64,000 bases of DNA from G963663775 sp963664255 (GCA_963664255.1 OY760938.1:1302001-1366000), one strand, 5' to 3'. Positions 49,282 through 58,535 are shown, numbered from the stretch's first letter. The notes: generated by a model from the sequence alone, not told the origin. Translations and numbers: made by a program.

Positions 49282-51621
49282 ATGGACAAGCAGCATCTTT
49301 ATGAAAAAACCTTCACGCTATCCGCACATATCGGACATTTTTTCGGGCGAATCTATCACATTCCTGCGGTCAAACAGCTTCTTCTGGCGGCTCAGCAATT
49401 TGCGCTTTGTGCGGTGCTGGCGCGCGGCACCATTTTTGGGGGCTATGCCCCATTCGGTGTCGCCATGGTGGGTGCTGTTTGTGTGGTCAGCAGTGGATTT
49501 GGGGCAGTATTGGGCGCGTTCTTTGGGTACTTAATACTGACTTCCTCCATCAGCGGTGTTGGCAATAGTGCAGCGGTATTACTGACGATGGCGTGTAGCC
49601 ATATTTTTTCTGATTTTAACTGTGTCACCAGTGCGTGGTTTATGCCGCTGGTTGCAACCGCCTGTTTGGGGGCCTGCAGCTTCGTCTTCCTACCGCCGAT
49701 GACGGTAAGCACCGCCGCCATTTTTATCTGCATCTTGGTGCTGACCTTTGGCGCAACGTATTTTTATCGCATCTCTCTACTCTCTCCCAACGAGGACAGT
49801 GTTATGCTACGACCGGGGGCATTGCTGGTACTTCTGGCGACGCTCTTGGTTTCGGTCAGCGACATCACCGTGGGCGATGTCATTACCCCGGCTCGCGTGG
49901 TGGCACTAACGCTGGTCATGGGTGCCACCTATATCGGGGGTGCCTCTGCGGGCACGGCGGCTGGGGTTGCCTTCGGTGTTACCATGGATGCAGCTGCCGG
50001 TCGCAGTGCGTTGTTTGCCTGCACCTATGGCTTTGGTGCGCTCATCAGTGGCGGCTTCCACGGGGGCAATCGTCAAGTTTTTGCTGCCATTTATCTATGT
50101 GCGGGCACGGCGGCGGCTTTATTGGGAGCAGATAATCCCGTGTTTGTATCTGCCATTGCAGAAGGCATTCTGGCGGCACTGCTCTTTGCGGTGATTCCCA
50201 CACACGTCTGGCTTTATCTGCGCGAAACCTTGCTGCCCTCCCCTCCGGAACTGACAGACGCTGTCCGCCGCATCCGCATCAACGCACGCCGCTATGCAGG
50301 TGAAGCGGCACAGGCATTTTATGAAATGTATCTCGGGATGTCCGGTGGGCTGACGCAAGGCAGACGCGCCGCAGAAGAAGACACCCACGCGGTGTTTGAC
50401 CATGCGGCAGAGCAGGTTTGCTGCAAATGCAGCCTGTGTGCCAGCTGTTGGGAGCATGATTATATTGGCACGCTCAATGCCCTGAATGATGTATCCATTG
50501 CCATGCTGCAGCATGGGCGTGTACAGGCTGCTGATTTTCCATCGCACTTTTCCGCGCGGTGCATCCGCTTCCCAGAGTTTGTGCGCGCCATCAATGAAAC
50601 CTTTGTGCTGCTGCAGCAAAAACGAGAATATCAGTCCAAATGCGAAGAAAACCGCAGCCTTTTGGCGCAGCAATATGCCGGCTTGACGGGCATCCTGCGG
50701 CATTTGGGCACAGACCTGTCGCAGGATGTGGTGACCCTGCCCGCAAGAGAACGTCAGGTGCGGAGATATGCCGCGGCATTTGGTACGATTGAGCAGGTTG
50801 CTGTCTATCGAGATGGCAACGGTAGGCTGCGCATTGAGTTGGGCGGCAGACAAATGGATGCGCTTCTGGCGCAGAAGGACGGCTTTGCCGCAGGTCTTGC
50901 CGCGCTGCTTGGCATCGGCTTGACCGAACCGGAGCAAATCTGCGATGAGCTGGGTCCTCGTCTATTGCTGCGGGAGCAGGCACCCTTCCGCGCGATTATT
51001 GGCATTGGGCAGCGGAAAAAGCCGGGGGAATCGGTTTCCGGCGATACAGGACGCTATTTTGTGACCGAATCCGGCGTTGCCTGTATGCTGCTGTCCGATG
51101 GCATGGGCACAGGCGAGCTTGCCGCCCGAGATAGCCGCACCGTTCTTGGACATTTGGAACGCTTTCTGCGAGCGGATCTGGACATTCGAGATGCACTGCA
51201 GACGGTTGCCCCTGCCTTCCGCTTGCAAAACGAGGGCACACGCTTTGTCACACTGGATTTACTCACCGTTGACCTATATAGCGGACGGGCGGAAACCCTC
51301 AAATGCGGGGCGGCGCCTGCGTATTTGCGGACAGGCGGCAGTATCACACGCCTGAATGGACAGGCACTGCCCATCGGACTGATGGAAAATGGGGAAACCG
51401 GAGAAAGTGTCCCGCTGCGGTTGGTGCATGGCGATGTATATGTGATGCTTTCTGACGGCATCAATGACGGTTTTGACGATGGTTGGGTGATGGATATGCT
51501 GCTGACTCGCATCAGTGACGGCCCCAAGGAGTTGGCGGCACAGTTGGTGACGGCTGCCGCCTCCCGCGGGGGACAGGACGACATGACCGCACTGGTCTTG
51601 CGCATTGAAAAAACACGATAG
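49282..51621 (+). CDS. spoIIE: stage II sporulation protein E
   Basis: 779 aa. The N-terminal 300 residues hold about ten hydrophobic segments. A central region with CCKCSLCASCWEHDY follows, and the C-terminal 200 residues are a PP2C-type phosphatase: SGDTGRYFVTESGVACMLLSDGMGTGELAARDS carries the metal-binding Asp-Gly, with DVYVMLSDGINDGFD and SRGGQDDMTALVLRIEKTR at the end. SpoIIE dephosphorylates SpoIIAA to release sigma-F in the forespore and helps form the polar septum. AAAGGAGG precedes the ATG. Confidence 0.96.
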   Translation: MDKQHLYEKTFTLSAHIGHFFGRIYHIPAVKQLLLAAQQFALCAVLARGTIFGGYAPFGVAMVGAVCVVSSGFGAVLGAFFGYLILTSSISGVGNSAAVLLTMACSHIFSDFNCVTSAWFMPLVATACLGACSFVFLPPMTVSTAAIFICILVLTFGATYFYRISLLSPNEDSVMLRPGALLVLLATLLVSVSDITVGDVITPARVVALTLVMGATYIGGASAGTAAGVAFGVTMDAAAGRSALFACTYGFGALISGGFHGGNRQVFAAIYLCAGTAAALLGADNPVFVSAIAEGILAALLFAVIPTHVWLYLRETLLPSPPELTDAVRRIRINARRYAGEAAQAFYEMYLGMSGGLTQGRRAAEEDTHAVFDHAAEQVCCKCSLCASCWEHDYIGTLNALNDVSIAMLQHGRVQAADFPSHFSARCIRFPEFVRAINETFVLLQQKREYQSKCEENRSLLAQQYAGLTGILRHLGTDLSQDVVTLPARERQVRRYAAAFGTIEQVAVYRDGNGRLRIELGGRQMDALLAQKDGFAAGLAALLGIGLTEPEQICDELGPRLLLREQAPFRAIIGIGQRKKPGESVSGDTGRYFVTESGVACMLLSDGMGTGELAARDSRTVLGHLERFLRADLDIRDALQTVAPAFRLQNEGTRFVTLDLLTVDLYSGRAETLKCGAAPAYLRTGGSITRLNGQALPIGLMENGETGESVPLRLVHGDVYVMLSDGINDGFDDGWVMDMLLTRISDGPKELAAQLVTAAASRGGQDDMTALVLRIEKTR

Positions 51622-51713
51622 CGGTATACTCTGCGCAAATACGGGCAATACTGGAAGAAGAGCGCGTCCCAAACGGTAGGTTCGCGCTGCAATCAAAGGA
51701 GGCGGTATTGCAT

Positions 51714-51980
51714 ATGGTCAAGGGTGTTTCCCGTCGCGTAGTCGTTGTGCGCCCCAAAAACGGCGCAACATTTGAACAAGCCATTTTCATCGTGCGAGAT
51801 GATCGCAGAGGCAGTCAGGATATTTTGCGCGAAGCCTGCTCCGTTGCAGAAAGTTACATCGAGCGAACGCTGCACAGGCTTCCGCAAAAACGGTATACAC
51901 GCATCCATTTATTTGGTGCAGGCATCTGCGGGGCACTGCTGACGAGCCTGCTCTGGCTGACAACACTGCTTTTCCTATAG
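51714..51980 (+). CDS. small membrane-anchored protein, unknown
   Basis: 88 aa. The first 60 residues are soluble and basic (GVSRRVVVVRPKNGATFEQAIFIVRDDRRG, then SQDILREACSVAESYIERTL), followed by one C-terminal hydrophobic helix (GICGALLTSLLWLTTLLFL) that would anchor it as a tail-anchored protein. AAAGGAGG is 11 bases from ATG 51714, and a TTG at 51708 is closer. It follows spoIIE on the same strand, so it may be expressed in sporulation. Clostridial genomes often have such a gene here; I know no function. Confidence 0.65.
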   Translation: MVKGVSRRVVVVRPKNGATFEQAIFIVRDDRRGSQDILREACSVAESYIERTLHRLPQKRYTRIHLFGAGICGALLTSLLWLTTLLFL

Positions 51981-52131
51981 GCGTATAAAATACCTGCACG
52001 GTTACGCCTTGTAAAGCTGCCTGCAATTTGCTATACTAAAAAAAACGCGCGGAAAGGCGGCTGCGGTTTTGTTTGATTTATACAAACCCTGCGCACCCTT
52101 TCTAAAACGACAGCAAAGCGAGAGGATTTAA

Positions 52132-52632
52132 ATGACCATTGCAACGTTTTTGGAATTGTTTCAGCAGTATGGACTGCTTTTGCTGTTTGCCGTGTTTTTT
52201 CTGGAGTCGATGAACCTCCCTGGCTTTCCTGCCGGTGTCATTATGCCTGCAACCGGCGTTTTGGTGTCGCAAAGCCAAGTCAATTTGGTCGTGACCATTC
52301 TGCTCTCGGTTTTTGCAGGAATTTTGGGAAGCGTTGTGATATATTTCCTGTGCTTTGTCGGCGGTTCAAAATATGCCTATCAGTTCGCTGCCAAGCATAA
52401 AAGCGCGCAGCGGTTTGTGGCAGTTTCACAGCGATATATTGACCGCTATCATGGTTGGGGCATTGCGCTGTGCCGTATCATTCCGGTTTTACGGACGATT
52501 GTGTCGATTCCGGCGGGGCTTCTGCGCCTATCGCCCATGCTATTCATCCCGTGGTCGATGCTCGGCATTTTTGTTTGGAATACCAGCCTCATCTCGTTTG
52601 GGTATCTCTTTAGTTATTTGTTTATTCCATGA
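52132..52632 (+). CDS. DedA-family membrane protein
   Basis: 166 aa. Typical DedA features: ESMNLPGFPAGVIMPATGVLVSQ near the start, GSVVIYFLCFVGGSKYAY, then YIDRYHGWGIALCRIIPVLRTIVSIPAGLLRLSPMLF with the conserved Arg in CRIIPVLRT, and two C-terminal helices. DedA proteins are lipid-flipping or membrane-homeostasis transporters; some move undecaprenyl phosphate. It is preceded by an AGAGGA site and followed by a terminator. Confidence 0.88.
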   Translation: MTIATFLELFQQYGLLLLFAVFFLESMNLPGFPAGVIMPATGVLVSQSQVNLVVTILLSVFAGILGSVVIYFLCFVGGSKYAYQFAAKHKSAQRFVAVSQRYIDRYHGWGIALCRIIPVLRTIVSIPAGLLRLSPMLFIPWSMLGIFVWNTSLISFGYLFSYLFIP

Positions 52633-52637
52633 TGCAG

Positions 52638-52663
52638 GCTCTCGCCATCGGCGAGGGCTTTTT
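52638..52663 (+). terminator. dedA terminator
   Basis: GCTCTCGCC, loop ATC, GGCGAGGGC, five T residues, 6 bp after the stop. Confidence 0.85.
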
Positions 52664-52757
52664 CTGCATAGATACTGTTACCGCCTTGTGATTGCATAAA
52701 CAGTTCTTTTGTGGTACAATAGGCAAGCAATACATGGCAAGGAGTGCAAATACGCAT

Positions 52758-53750
52758 ATGAATATCGGCAATGTACAACTGAATGGGCGGTTATTTCTTG
52801 CGCCAATGGCAGGTGCAACCGACCTTGCATTTCGGCAAATTTGCCGAGAACACGGCGCGGCACTTTCGGTCAGCGAAATGGTGTCTACCCGCGCGTTGGT
52901 CTATCAAAACCAGAAAACCAACCGCTTATTATGTCCTGCACCCAACGAAAAACCCTTCAGCGTGCAGATTTTCGGGCATGAACCAGAAAGCATGGCACAG
53001 GGCGCGGTACTCGCACAGGAGCGCTCTGGCTGCGACATCATCGACATCAACATGGGATGCCCTGCGCCAAAAATCGTTGGCAATGGGGACGGCAGCGCCC
53101 TCATGCGCGACCCCGCTTTGGCGGCAAGCATCATTTCTGCGGTGAAAGCCGCGGTTTCAGTGCCGGTGACAGTCAAATTTCGTCTGGGCTGGGATGAAGC
53201 ACACATCACCTGCCTTGCCTTTGCACAGATGGCAGAGCAGGCAGGTGCGGATGCCGTTTGCATTCATGCGCGCACACGCCAGCAGCAATACAGCGGCAGT
53301 GCGAATTGGGACTATATCCGCGCAATCAAAGCACAAATGCACATTCCTGTGATTGCGAATGGTGATGTTTTTTCCCCCGAAGATGCCGTGCGCATTTTAG
53401 AATATACGAATGCTGATGCCGCTATGATTGGACGCGGCAGTCTTGGAAATCCTTGGATTTTTGAACGAGCAAACGCCCTTTTGGACGGCAATCCACTGCC
53501 GCCATTGCCCCCATTTGCACAGCGTCTGGATACCGCCGTTCGCCAAATGGAGCTGGCACAGGCAGACAAGGGTGAGCACATTGCCATGCTAGAGGCACGC
53601 TCACAAATCAACTGGTATCTCAAAGGGATGTCTGCCCTCAAGTCGTTTAAAACGCGCGTTTCGCAGCTTACCGCAATGGAACAGCTATATCAATTAGTCG
53701 CGGAACTCAAACAAGCAGCGTCTGCATCAAAGGAGGTGGAGCTCCGTTGA
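52758..53750 (+). CDS. dus: tRNA-dihydrouridine synthase
   Basis: 330-aa FMN enzyme reducing uridines in tRNA. MNIGNVQLNGRLFLAPMAGATD opens the barrel, MVSTRALVY and VQIFGHEPESMA follow, and DINMGCPAPKIVGNGDGSALMRDP contains the catalytic Cys. VKFRLGW, IHARTRQQQYSG, IANGDVFSPEDA and MIGRGSLGNPWIFE are the remaining FMN-site strands. ATG 52758 gives the standard N-terminus, with AAGGAG 13 bases upstream. Its stop overlaps the TTG start of the sigma-factor gene. Confidence 0.94.
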   Translation: MNIGNVQLNGRLFLAPMAGATDLAFRQICREHGAALSVSEMVSTRALVYQNQKTNRLLCPAPNEKPFSVQIFGHEPESMAQGAVLAQERSGCDIIDINMGCPAPKIVGNGDGSALMRDPALAASIISAVKAAVSVPVTVKFRLGWDEAHITCLAFAQMAEQAGADAVCIHARTRQQQYSGSANWDYIRAIKAQMHIPVIANGDVFSPEDAVRILEYTNADAAMIGRGSLGNPWIFERANALLDGNPLPPLPPFAQRLDTAVRQMELAQADKGEHIAMLEARSQINWYLKGMSALKSFKTRVSQLTAMEQLYQLVAELKQAASASKEVELR

Positions 53751-54298
53751 ATAAAATTACGGAAAAGCAACTCTTGGCACACGCCAAAAAAGGCGAACTG
53801 GCTGCCTTTGAAGAGTTGGTTGCAGCATATGAACATCCAGTTTTTGCATTTGCATTTCGCTTCTGCGATGACAGTGCAGCTGCGCAAAAACTGACGCAGG
53901 ATGTGTTTTTAAGCATCTACACTGCACTTTCCAGTGCGCATACCGAAAATAACTTTGCGCTATGGGTCTATCGCACCATGCTGCAGCTTTGCTTGCAGAA
54001 CGCAGCAGCCTCTAAAAAAATAACCGACATTCTGTTTGAAGATGCAGTCAGAACCCAAACCCCGTTTGCGCCTGCCACGCTGGCGGTTGCGCTGTCGCAG
54101 CTTTCTGTTGAATCACGCAATATCCTGTTACTGCGCGATGTGATTGGTCTCACCTATTCCGAAATTGCACAGCTATTGACACTGGAAGAAACCTCTATCA
54201 AATTGCAGCTGGCAAAAGCGCGCCGACAGTTGGTGCTTGCCTTGCAGTCAGAAACGCCGACTTCTTTAGACGCGGCGGAAGGGAGCGTACTGCCATGA
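53747..54298 (+). CDS. RNA polymerase sigma factor, ECF-like
   Basis: 183 aa. Region 2: AKKGELAAFEELVAAYEHPVFAFAFRFCDDSAAAQKLTQDVFLSIYTAL; region 4: LSVESRNILLLRDVIGLTYSEIAQLLTLEETSIKLQLAKARRQL, ending in the helix that reads the -35 box. The start is TTG overlapping the dus stop (TTGA), with AGGAGG 10 bases upstream, so its translation is tied to dus. The next gene is its probable zinc-binding anti-sigma factor. The signal and regulon are unknown. Confidence 0.88.
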   Translation: MNKITEKQLLAHAKKGELAAFEELVAAYEHPVFAFAFRFCDDSAAAQKLTQDVFLSIYTALSSAHTENNFALWVYRTMLQLCLQNAAASKKITDILFEDAVRTQTPFAPATLAVALSQLSVESRNILLLRDVIGLTYSEIAQLLTLEETSIKLQLAKARRQLVLALQSETPTSLDAAEGSVLP

Positions 54299-55083
54299 TG
54301 GATTGTTCAAAGTATGAAGCATATTGCTCGGCCTATCTGGATAATGAGCTCACCGCAGAGGAGCAGGCGATTCTGCTCGGACATCTTGCAAACTGCGCAC
54401 ACTGTGCCGCATATTTGGAGCATCTGCGCACACTGCGCACGCGCCTGTCGTATGAAACAGTGGTGTTGCCAACTCATCTGCATGACACCGTGATGGACAC
54501 CGTGCTGCAAGCGGCACAAGCAACCGTTGTTCCGCTGGAAAAGCGTCGACATTTTCCGGTGTTCAGTATGCTTGCTGCCGCGGTGGTGGTGGTTTTGCTT
54601 GTAACAACCGGAAAACTGGGCGATAGCTTATGGGGCATACAAAATCCGTTTCATCCAGCAGTCAATTCTGCCAATGCTGTGACAGACACCCGAGAAGCGG
54701 CGGCGCAAAATCAGGTTGACACGGATGCTGCCAATGCCACATTACAGCCCCCTGCAGCCAGCACACAAAAAGATACTGCGGCATCGGCGATTGTTATCAG
54801 CGATGTGCCAAATTTGATTTCTTCTTCGGTCTATGCATACTGCTATGTGGCACAAAATGTCACCAATATTCCAGATTTCGGCGGCACATTGGTGACACAA
54901 AGCACTTCGGGACAGATTTCCTATTTCGCGCTGGACAATAATATGAGCACGCTGGAAAAAGCCTTGGGTATCTTGCAGGAAAGTGGATTTGAAGCACAAT
55001 CCCGCACCGATGTCGGCGGCATTTCACTGGATACGAGCGCAGAAACCGGTCTTGTGATTCTGATACAAACCGCGCCGCAGTAA
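54295..55083 (+). CDS. zinc-finger (zf-HC2) anti-sigma factor, membrane-anchored
   Basis: 262 aa. Residues 1-45 have the zf-HC2 motif of anti-sigma factors: YEAYCSAYLDNELTAEEQAILLGHLANCAHCAAYL, where His-x3-Cys-x2-Cys binds zinc and holds the sigma factor. One hydrophobic helix (FSMLAAAVVVVLLVTTGKL) follows near residue 90, then a Thr/Ala/Asp-rich linker and an outer sensor domain of about 110 residues without a family I recognise. It overlaps the sigma gene by 4 bp. Confidence 0.88.
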   Translation: MMDCSKYEAYCSAYLDNELTAEEQAILLGHLANCAHCAAYLEHLRTLRTRLSYETVVLPTHLHDTVMDTVLQAAQATVVPLEKRRHFPVFSMLAAAVVVVLLVTTGKLGDSLWGIQNPFHPAVNSANAVTDTREAAAQNQVDTDAANATLQPPAASTQKDTAASAIVISDVPNLISSSVYAYCYVAQNVTNIPDFGGTLVTQSTSGQISYFALDNNMSTLEKALGILQESGFEAQSRTDVGGISLDTSAETGLVILIQTAPQ

Positions 55084-55112
55084 CGATATTCCATACGCGC
55101 ATAGGAACATAA

Positions 55113-55150
55113 AAAACCCCCGAGCTTCTATCTGAAGCTCGGGGGTTTTG
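55113..55150. terminator. bidirectional terminator between anti-sigma gene and etfA
   Basis: AAAACCCCCGAGCTTC pairs with GAAGCTCGGGGGTTTT around a 5-base loop. A and T runs on both sides serve both converging operons. Confidence 0.9.
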
Positions 55151-55171
55151 AAGATTCATCGCAGCAAAAGC

Positions 55172-56227
55172 TTACTTCGCAGCCTTTTCAGCCTTGATTT
55201 CTTCAATCAGCATCGGCAGAACCTTGAACAGGTCGCCGCAAATGCCGTAGTCTGCAACTTCGAAAATCGGAGCAGAATCATTCTTGTTGATTGCAACGAT
55301 GCACTCAGAATCAGACATACCAGCCTTGTGCTGGATTGCGCCGGAAATACCGCAAGCGATGTACAGCTGCGGACGAACCGTCTTACCTGTCTGACCTACC
55401 TGATGGTCAGCCGGCAGCCAGCCGCTATCAACAGCAGCACGAGAAGCACCCACAACGCCGTTCAGTACATCTGCCAGTTCCTTTGCCAGTGCCAGACCCT
55501 TATCAACGTCCTTGGAAATACCACGACCAACAGAAACGATTGCGCCAGCTTCCGCCAGGTTAACGAGTTCCTTCGCAGCCTTCTTGATTTCCAGAACCTT
55601 GGTCTTGCAATCTGCATCGGTCAAGGTGAATGCCGGCTTTTCGATGACAACAGCGTCAGCCTTTGCCTGGTCGAATGCGGACTTCTTCATAACGCCCGGA
55701 CGGACGGTAGACATCTGCGGGCGGAAACGCGGGCAGATGATGGTAGCCATCAAGTGACCACCGAAAGCAGGACGGGTCTGCAGGATAATCTTGTGCTCGT
55801 TGTCATCCTTGGAGTAGCCGATGTCCAGCTTGGTGCAGTCAGCGGTCAAGCCTGTGCCCAGACGAGCAGCCAAACGAGGACCGAGGTCACGACCGATGTT
55901 TGTTGCACCGACCATGAAGATTTCCGGCTTCTTTTCCATAGCCACTTCACAGATAACCTTGGTATATGCATCAGTAGTATAATCTTTCAGTAGCGGGCTC
56001 TCGCAAATGATAACCTTATCTGCACCGTGACCACCGATTTCTTTTGCCATGCTCTCAACAGCATCACCCAGTACCAGACCGCAGAGCTCTACGCCCAGCT
56101 CGTCTGCCAACTTGCGACCCTCGGAGATCAGCTCCAGAGAAGTAGACTGGAGAACGCCTTGGCGCTGCTCACAAAATACCCATACGCCCTTAAATTCGTC
56201 AAGAGCCTTATTGTTATATTCAGCCAT
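55172..56227 (-). CDS. etfA: electron transfer flavoprotein alpha subunit
   Basis: 351 aa. With EtfB it forms the flavoprotein partner of butyryl-CoA dehydrogenase. The N-terminal domain has VWVFCEQRQGVLQSTSLELI. The C-terminal FAD domain is clear: SVGRGISKDVDKGLALAKELAD, GASRAAVDSGWLPADHQVGQTGKTVRPQLYIACGISGAIQHKAGM and IVAINKNDSAPIFEVADYGICGDLF. The start at 56227 has AAGGAG about 11 bases upstream. Last gene of the bcd-etfB-etfA operon, 21 bp after etfB. Confidence 0.96.
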   Translation of the reverse strand: MAEYNNKALDEFKGVWVFCEQRQGVLQSTSLELISEGRKLADELGVELCGLVLGDAVESMAKEIGGHGADKVIICESPLLKDYTTDAYTKVICEVAMEKKPEIFMVGATNIGRDLGPRLAARLGTGLTADCTKLDIGYSKDDNEHKIILQTRPAFGGHLMATIICPRFRPQMSTVRPGVMKKSAFDQAKADAVVIEKPAFTLTDADCKTKVLEIKKAAKELVNLAEAGAIVSVGRGISKDVDKGLALAKELADVLNGVVGASRAAVDSGWLPADHQVGQTGKTVRPQLYIACGISGAIQHKAGMSDSECIVAINKNDSAPIFEVADYGICGDLFKVLPMLIEEIKAEKAAK

Positions 56228-56248
56228 TGTATGAAAATCTCCTTTCAA

Positions 56249-57049
56249 TTAAATAATATGCTTCTCTGCGAGAATGCCAACCAGATTCTGAACAGTGCCC
56301 TTGTCGTCGCCTTCCAGCATCTGACCTGCGCCCTTCTGGGGAGGGGTGAAGGAAGCATAAATATTTGTCGGAGATCCCTTCAAACCAATGGTATCCAAAT
56401 CGATTAACGGTTCATCCTTCAGTGCTTCGTAGTCAAGAACCTTAATTTCCTGCTCGTAAGCCCAGAAAATGCCGCCAACGGACATATAACGAGGCGTGTT
56501 CAGTTCCTTGATTGCAGTTAGCAGGCAAGGAGTCTGTGTTTCAATTGTCATGTAGCCATCTTCCAGTGCACGCTTACAAGTAACCTTGTTGCCATCCAAC
56601 TGGATGTCTTCTACATAAGTGATCTGCGGGATATCCAGTTTTTCAGCAATCTGCGGGCCAACCTGAGCGGTGTCGCCGTCGATAGCCTGGCGGCCGCACA
56701 TCAGAATGTCTTCGCTGCCGAAACCGATATTGCTGATTGCTGCTGCAAGAATCTGAGAGGTTGCCCAAGTATCAGAACCGCCGAACTCACGAGCAGATAC
56801 CAAATATGCTTCGTCAGCACCCATCGCGAGCAGCTCTACGAGCATTTCCTTTGCCGGAGGGGGACCCATAGTAACAACAACAACCTTTGCGCCGTAGTTG
56901 TCCTTCAGCTGCAGCGCAGCTTCTACTGCGTTCTTGTCATCCGGGTTGATGATAGTTGCCATAGATGCACGGTCGAGTGTGCCATTTGCATTGACTGCGA
57001 CCTTACCGGACGTATCCGGAACCTGCTTTACGCAAACAATAACTTTCAT
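56249..57049 (-). CDS. etfB: electron transfer flavoprotein beta subunit
   Basis: 266 aa. MKVIVCVKQVPDTSGKVAVN is the standard EtfB start; VVVTMGPPPAKEMLVELLAMGADEAYLVSAREFGGSDTWATSQIL and ILMCGRQAIDGDTAQVGPQIAEKL are the nucleotide-binding parts, and RYMSVGGIFWAYEQEI is typical of the bifurcating clostridial group. With Bcd such EtfAB couples crotonyl-CoA reduction to ferredoxin reduction by NADH. It lies 24 bp after the dehydrogenase gene. Confidence 0.96.
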   Translation of the reverse strand: MKVIVCVKQVPDTSGKVAVNANGTLDRASMATIINPDDKNAVEAALQLKDNYGAKVVVVTMGPPPAKEMLVELLAMGADEAYLVSAREFGGSDTWATSQILAAAISNIGFGSEDILMCGRQAIDGDTAQVGPQIAEKLDIPQITYVEDIQLDGNKVTCKRALEDGYMTIETQTPCLLTAIKELNTPRYMSVGGIFWAYEQEIKVLDYEALKDEPLIDLDTIGLKGSPTNIYASFTPPQKGAGQMLEGDDKGTVQNLVGILAEKHII

Positions 57050-57073
57050 AATTTCAGTTTTTCCTCCCTTTTC

Positions 57074-58219
57074 TTACTTGCCGAGTACGTGGCCAGAGAT
57101 AACCATTCTCTGTACCTGAGAAGTACCTTCATAGATCTCGGTAATCTTTGCGTCACGCATCATGCGTTCCATCGGGTACTCACGGATATAGCCATAGCCG
57201 CCGAAGATCTGTACACACTTGGTGGTAACATCCATAGCAACTTCAGAAGCGTACAGCTTTGCCATAGCAGCTTCCTTGGAGAACGGGAGGCCAACATCGT
57301 GGTTGAATGCAGCACGACGGATGAGCAGACGAGCCGCTTCAATAGCAACTTCCATGTCAGCAACCATCCACTGCAGACCCTGCTTGGTGGAAATCGGACG
57401 GCCGAACTGTACACGTTCCTTCATGTACTGCACTGCCTGATCCAAAGCGCCCTGTGCAATGCCCAGTGCCTGAGAAGCGATACCGATACGGCCGCCGTCC
57501 AGTGTGGTCATTGCAATCTTAAAGCCCTTGTTTTCCTGACCGAGCAGACGGTCAGCGTCGAGCAGCATATCTTCGAAAATCAGCTCAGCGGTCTGAGAGC
57601 CACGAATACCCATCTTGTGCTCGATCTTACCGATCTTGAAGCCCGGGTCATTCTTGTCCACGATGAACGCAGAAATACCATGGTTGCCAGCCTTCTTGTC
57701 GGTCATAGCAAAGATGATATAGGTATCTGCACGGCCGCCGCCGGTGATGAACACCTTGGAACCATTAATCAGATACTTGCCGTCTTCCTGCTTGATAGCA
57801 ACGGTCTGCTGTGCAGCAGAGTCAGTACCTGCGTTCGGCTCGGTCAAACCGAATGCGCCCAGCTTCTGGCCAGAAACCAGAGGACGCAAAAACTTTTCCT
57901 TCTGCTCCGGTGTGCCGTAAGCATAAATCGGCCATGCACCCAAAGTAGCGTGAGAAGAGATGATGCAGCCAGTTGTGCCGCAGAAGCGAGATGCTTCTTC
58001 GATTGCGATGGAGTAGCAGACGTAGTCGCCGCCAGAGCCGCCAACTTCCTTCGGGAACTGAATGCCCATCAGACCATACTTCATTAACTTCTGTACGGTT
58101 TCCTCAGGATAACGCTCCTCTGCGTCGATCTCCGCAGCAATCGGTTCAACTTCGTTAATCGCGAATTCGCGGCAGAGCTTTTGAACCATTGCCTGCTGTT
58201 TCGTAAGCCTAAAATCCAT
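57074..58219 (-). CDS. bcd: short-chain acyl-CoA (probably butyryl-CoA) dehydrogenase
   Basis: 381-aa FAD enzyme, normal length. GLMGIQFPKEVGGSGGDYVCYSIAIEE, FGLTEPNAGTDSAAQQTVA (FAD site), FITGGGRADTYIIFAMT, and the catalytic Glu in TKCVQIFGGYGYIREYPMERMMRDAKITEIYEGTSQVQRM (YEGTS). Being first in an operon with etfB and etfA makes crotonyl-CoA reduction in butyrate formation the likely role. Crt, Hbd and Thl genes are not in the window, unlike the classic bcs operon. It is preceded by a promoter overlapped by a Rex-like site. Confidence 0.95.
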   Translation of the reverse strand: MDFRLTKQQAMVQKLCREFAINEVEPIAAEIDAEERYPEETVQKLMKYGLMGIQFPKEVGGSGGDYVCYSIAIEEASRFCGTTGCIISSHATLGAWPIYAYGTPEQKEKFLRPLVSGQKLGAFGLTEPNAGTDSAAQQTVAIKQEDGKYLINGSKVFITGGGRADTYIIFAMTDKKAGNHGISAFIVDKNDPGFKIGKIEHKMGIRGSQTAELIFEDMLLDADRLLGQENKGFKIAMTTLDGGRIGIASQALGIAQGALDQAVQYMKERVQFGRPISTKQGLQWMVADMEVAIEAARLLIRRAAFNHDVGLPFSKEAAMAKLYASEVAMDVTTKCVQIFGGYGYIREYPMERMMRDAKITEIYEGTSQVQRMVISGHVLGK

Positions 58220-58274
58220 GCCTGTAAACCTCCCAAAAAAATATTGTAGATTTTATTTAAATACTCGTCTTCCC

Positions 58275-58306
58275 GCCTGCACCGATGCTCGCATTAGGAT
58301 GCAGGC
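58275..58306 (-). other. hairpin in the bcd 5' leader
   Basis: GCCTGCA (58275-58281) can pair with TGCAGGC (58300-58306), with inner pairing, 56 bp before the bcd start. The leader from the promoter to bcd is about 145 nt; its purpose is unknown and it has no terminator T run. Confidence 0.45.
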
Positions 58307-58370
58307 ATGGAATTAAGACGGTGTTTACGCCGTATTTAAGACACACCTCACTCGAAGCCTGTCTATTTCT

Positions 58371-58398
58371 ATTATATACGCTCATGCATTTTTGTCAA
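58371..58398 (-). promoter_or_regulatory. bcd-etfBA promoter
   Basis: On the minus strand TTGACA (58393-58398), 16-base spacer, TATAAT (58371-58376). About 150 bp before the bcd start. Confidence 0.8.
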
Positions 58399-58409
58399 TC
58401 ATTTAACGA
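58392..58409. promoter_or_regulatory. Rex-like operator over the bcd promoter -35
   Basis: TTGTCAA-TCAT-TTAACGA matches the Rex consensus TTGTTAA-N4-TTAACAA at 12 of 14 specified positions and covers the -35 box. Rex is a repressor that leaves DNA when NADH is high and is known to control butyrate genes in clostridia. Confidence 0.65.
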
Positions 58410-58535
58410 TGTTTTTTTGCGCAAATAACGGGAATATTTCCGCAGAAAATTATCCAAAACACACATACTTTTTTTCATTATCAGAATCTTGCTGACACTA
58501 TATCAGAATCTTGCGCCGAATGCTTGTGTGCAGCA

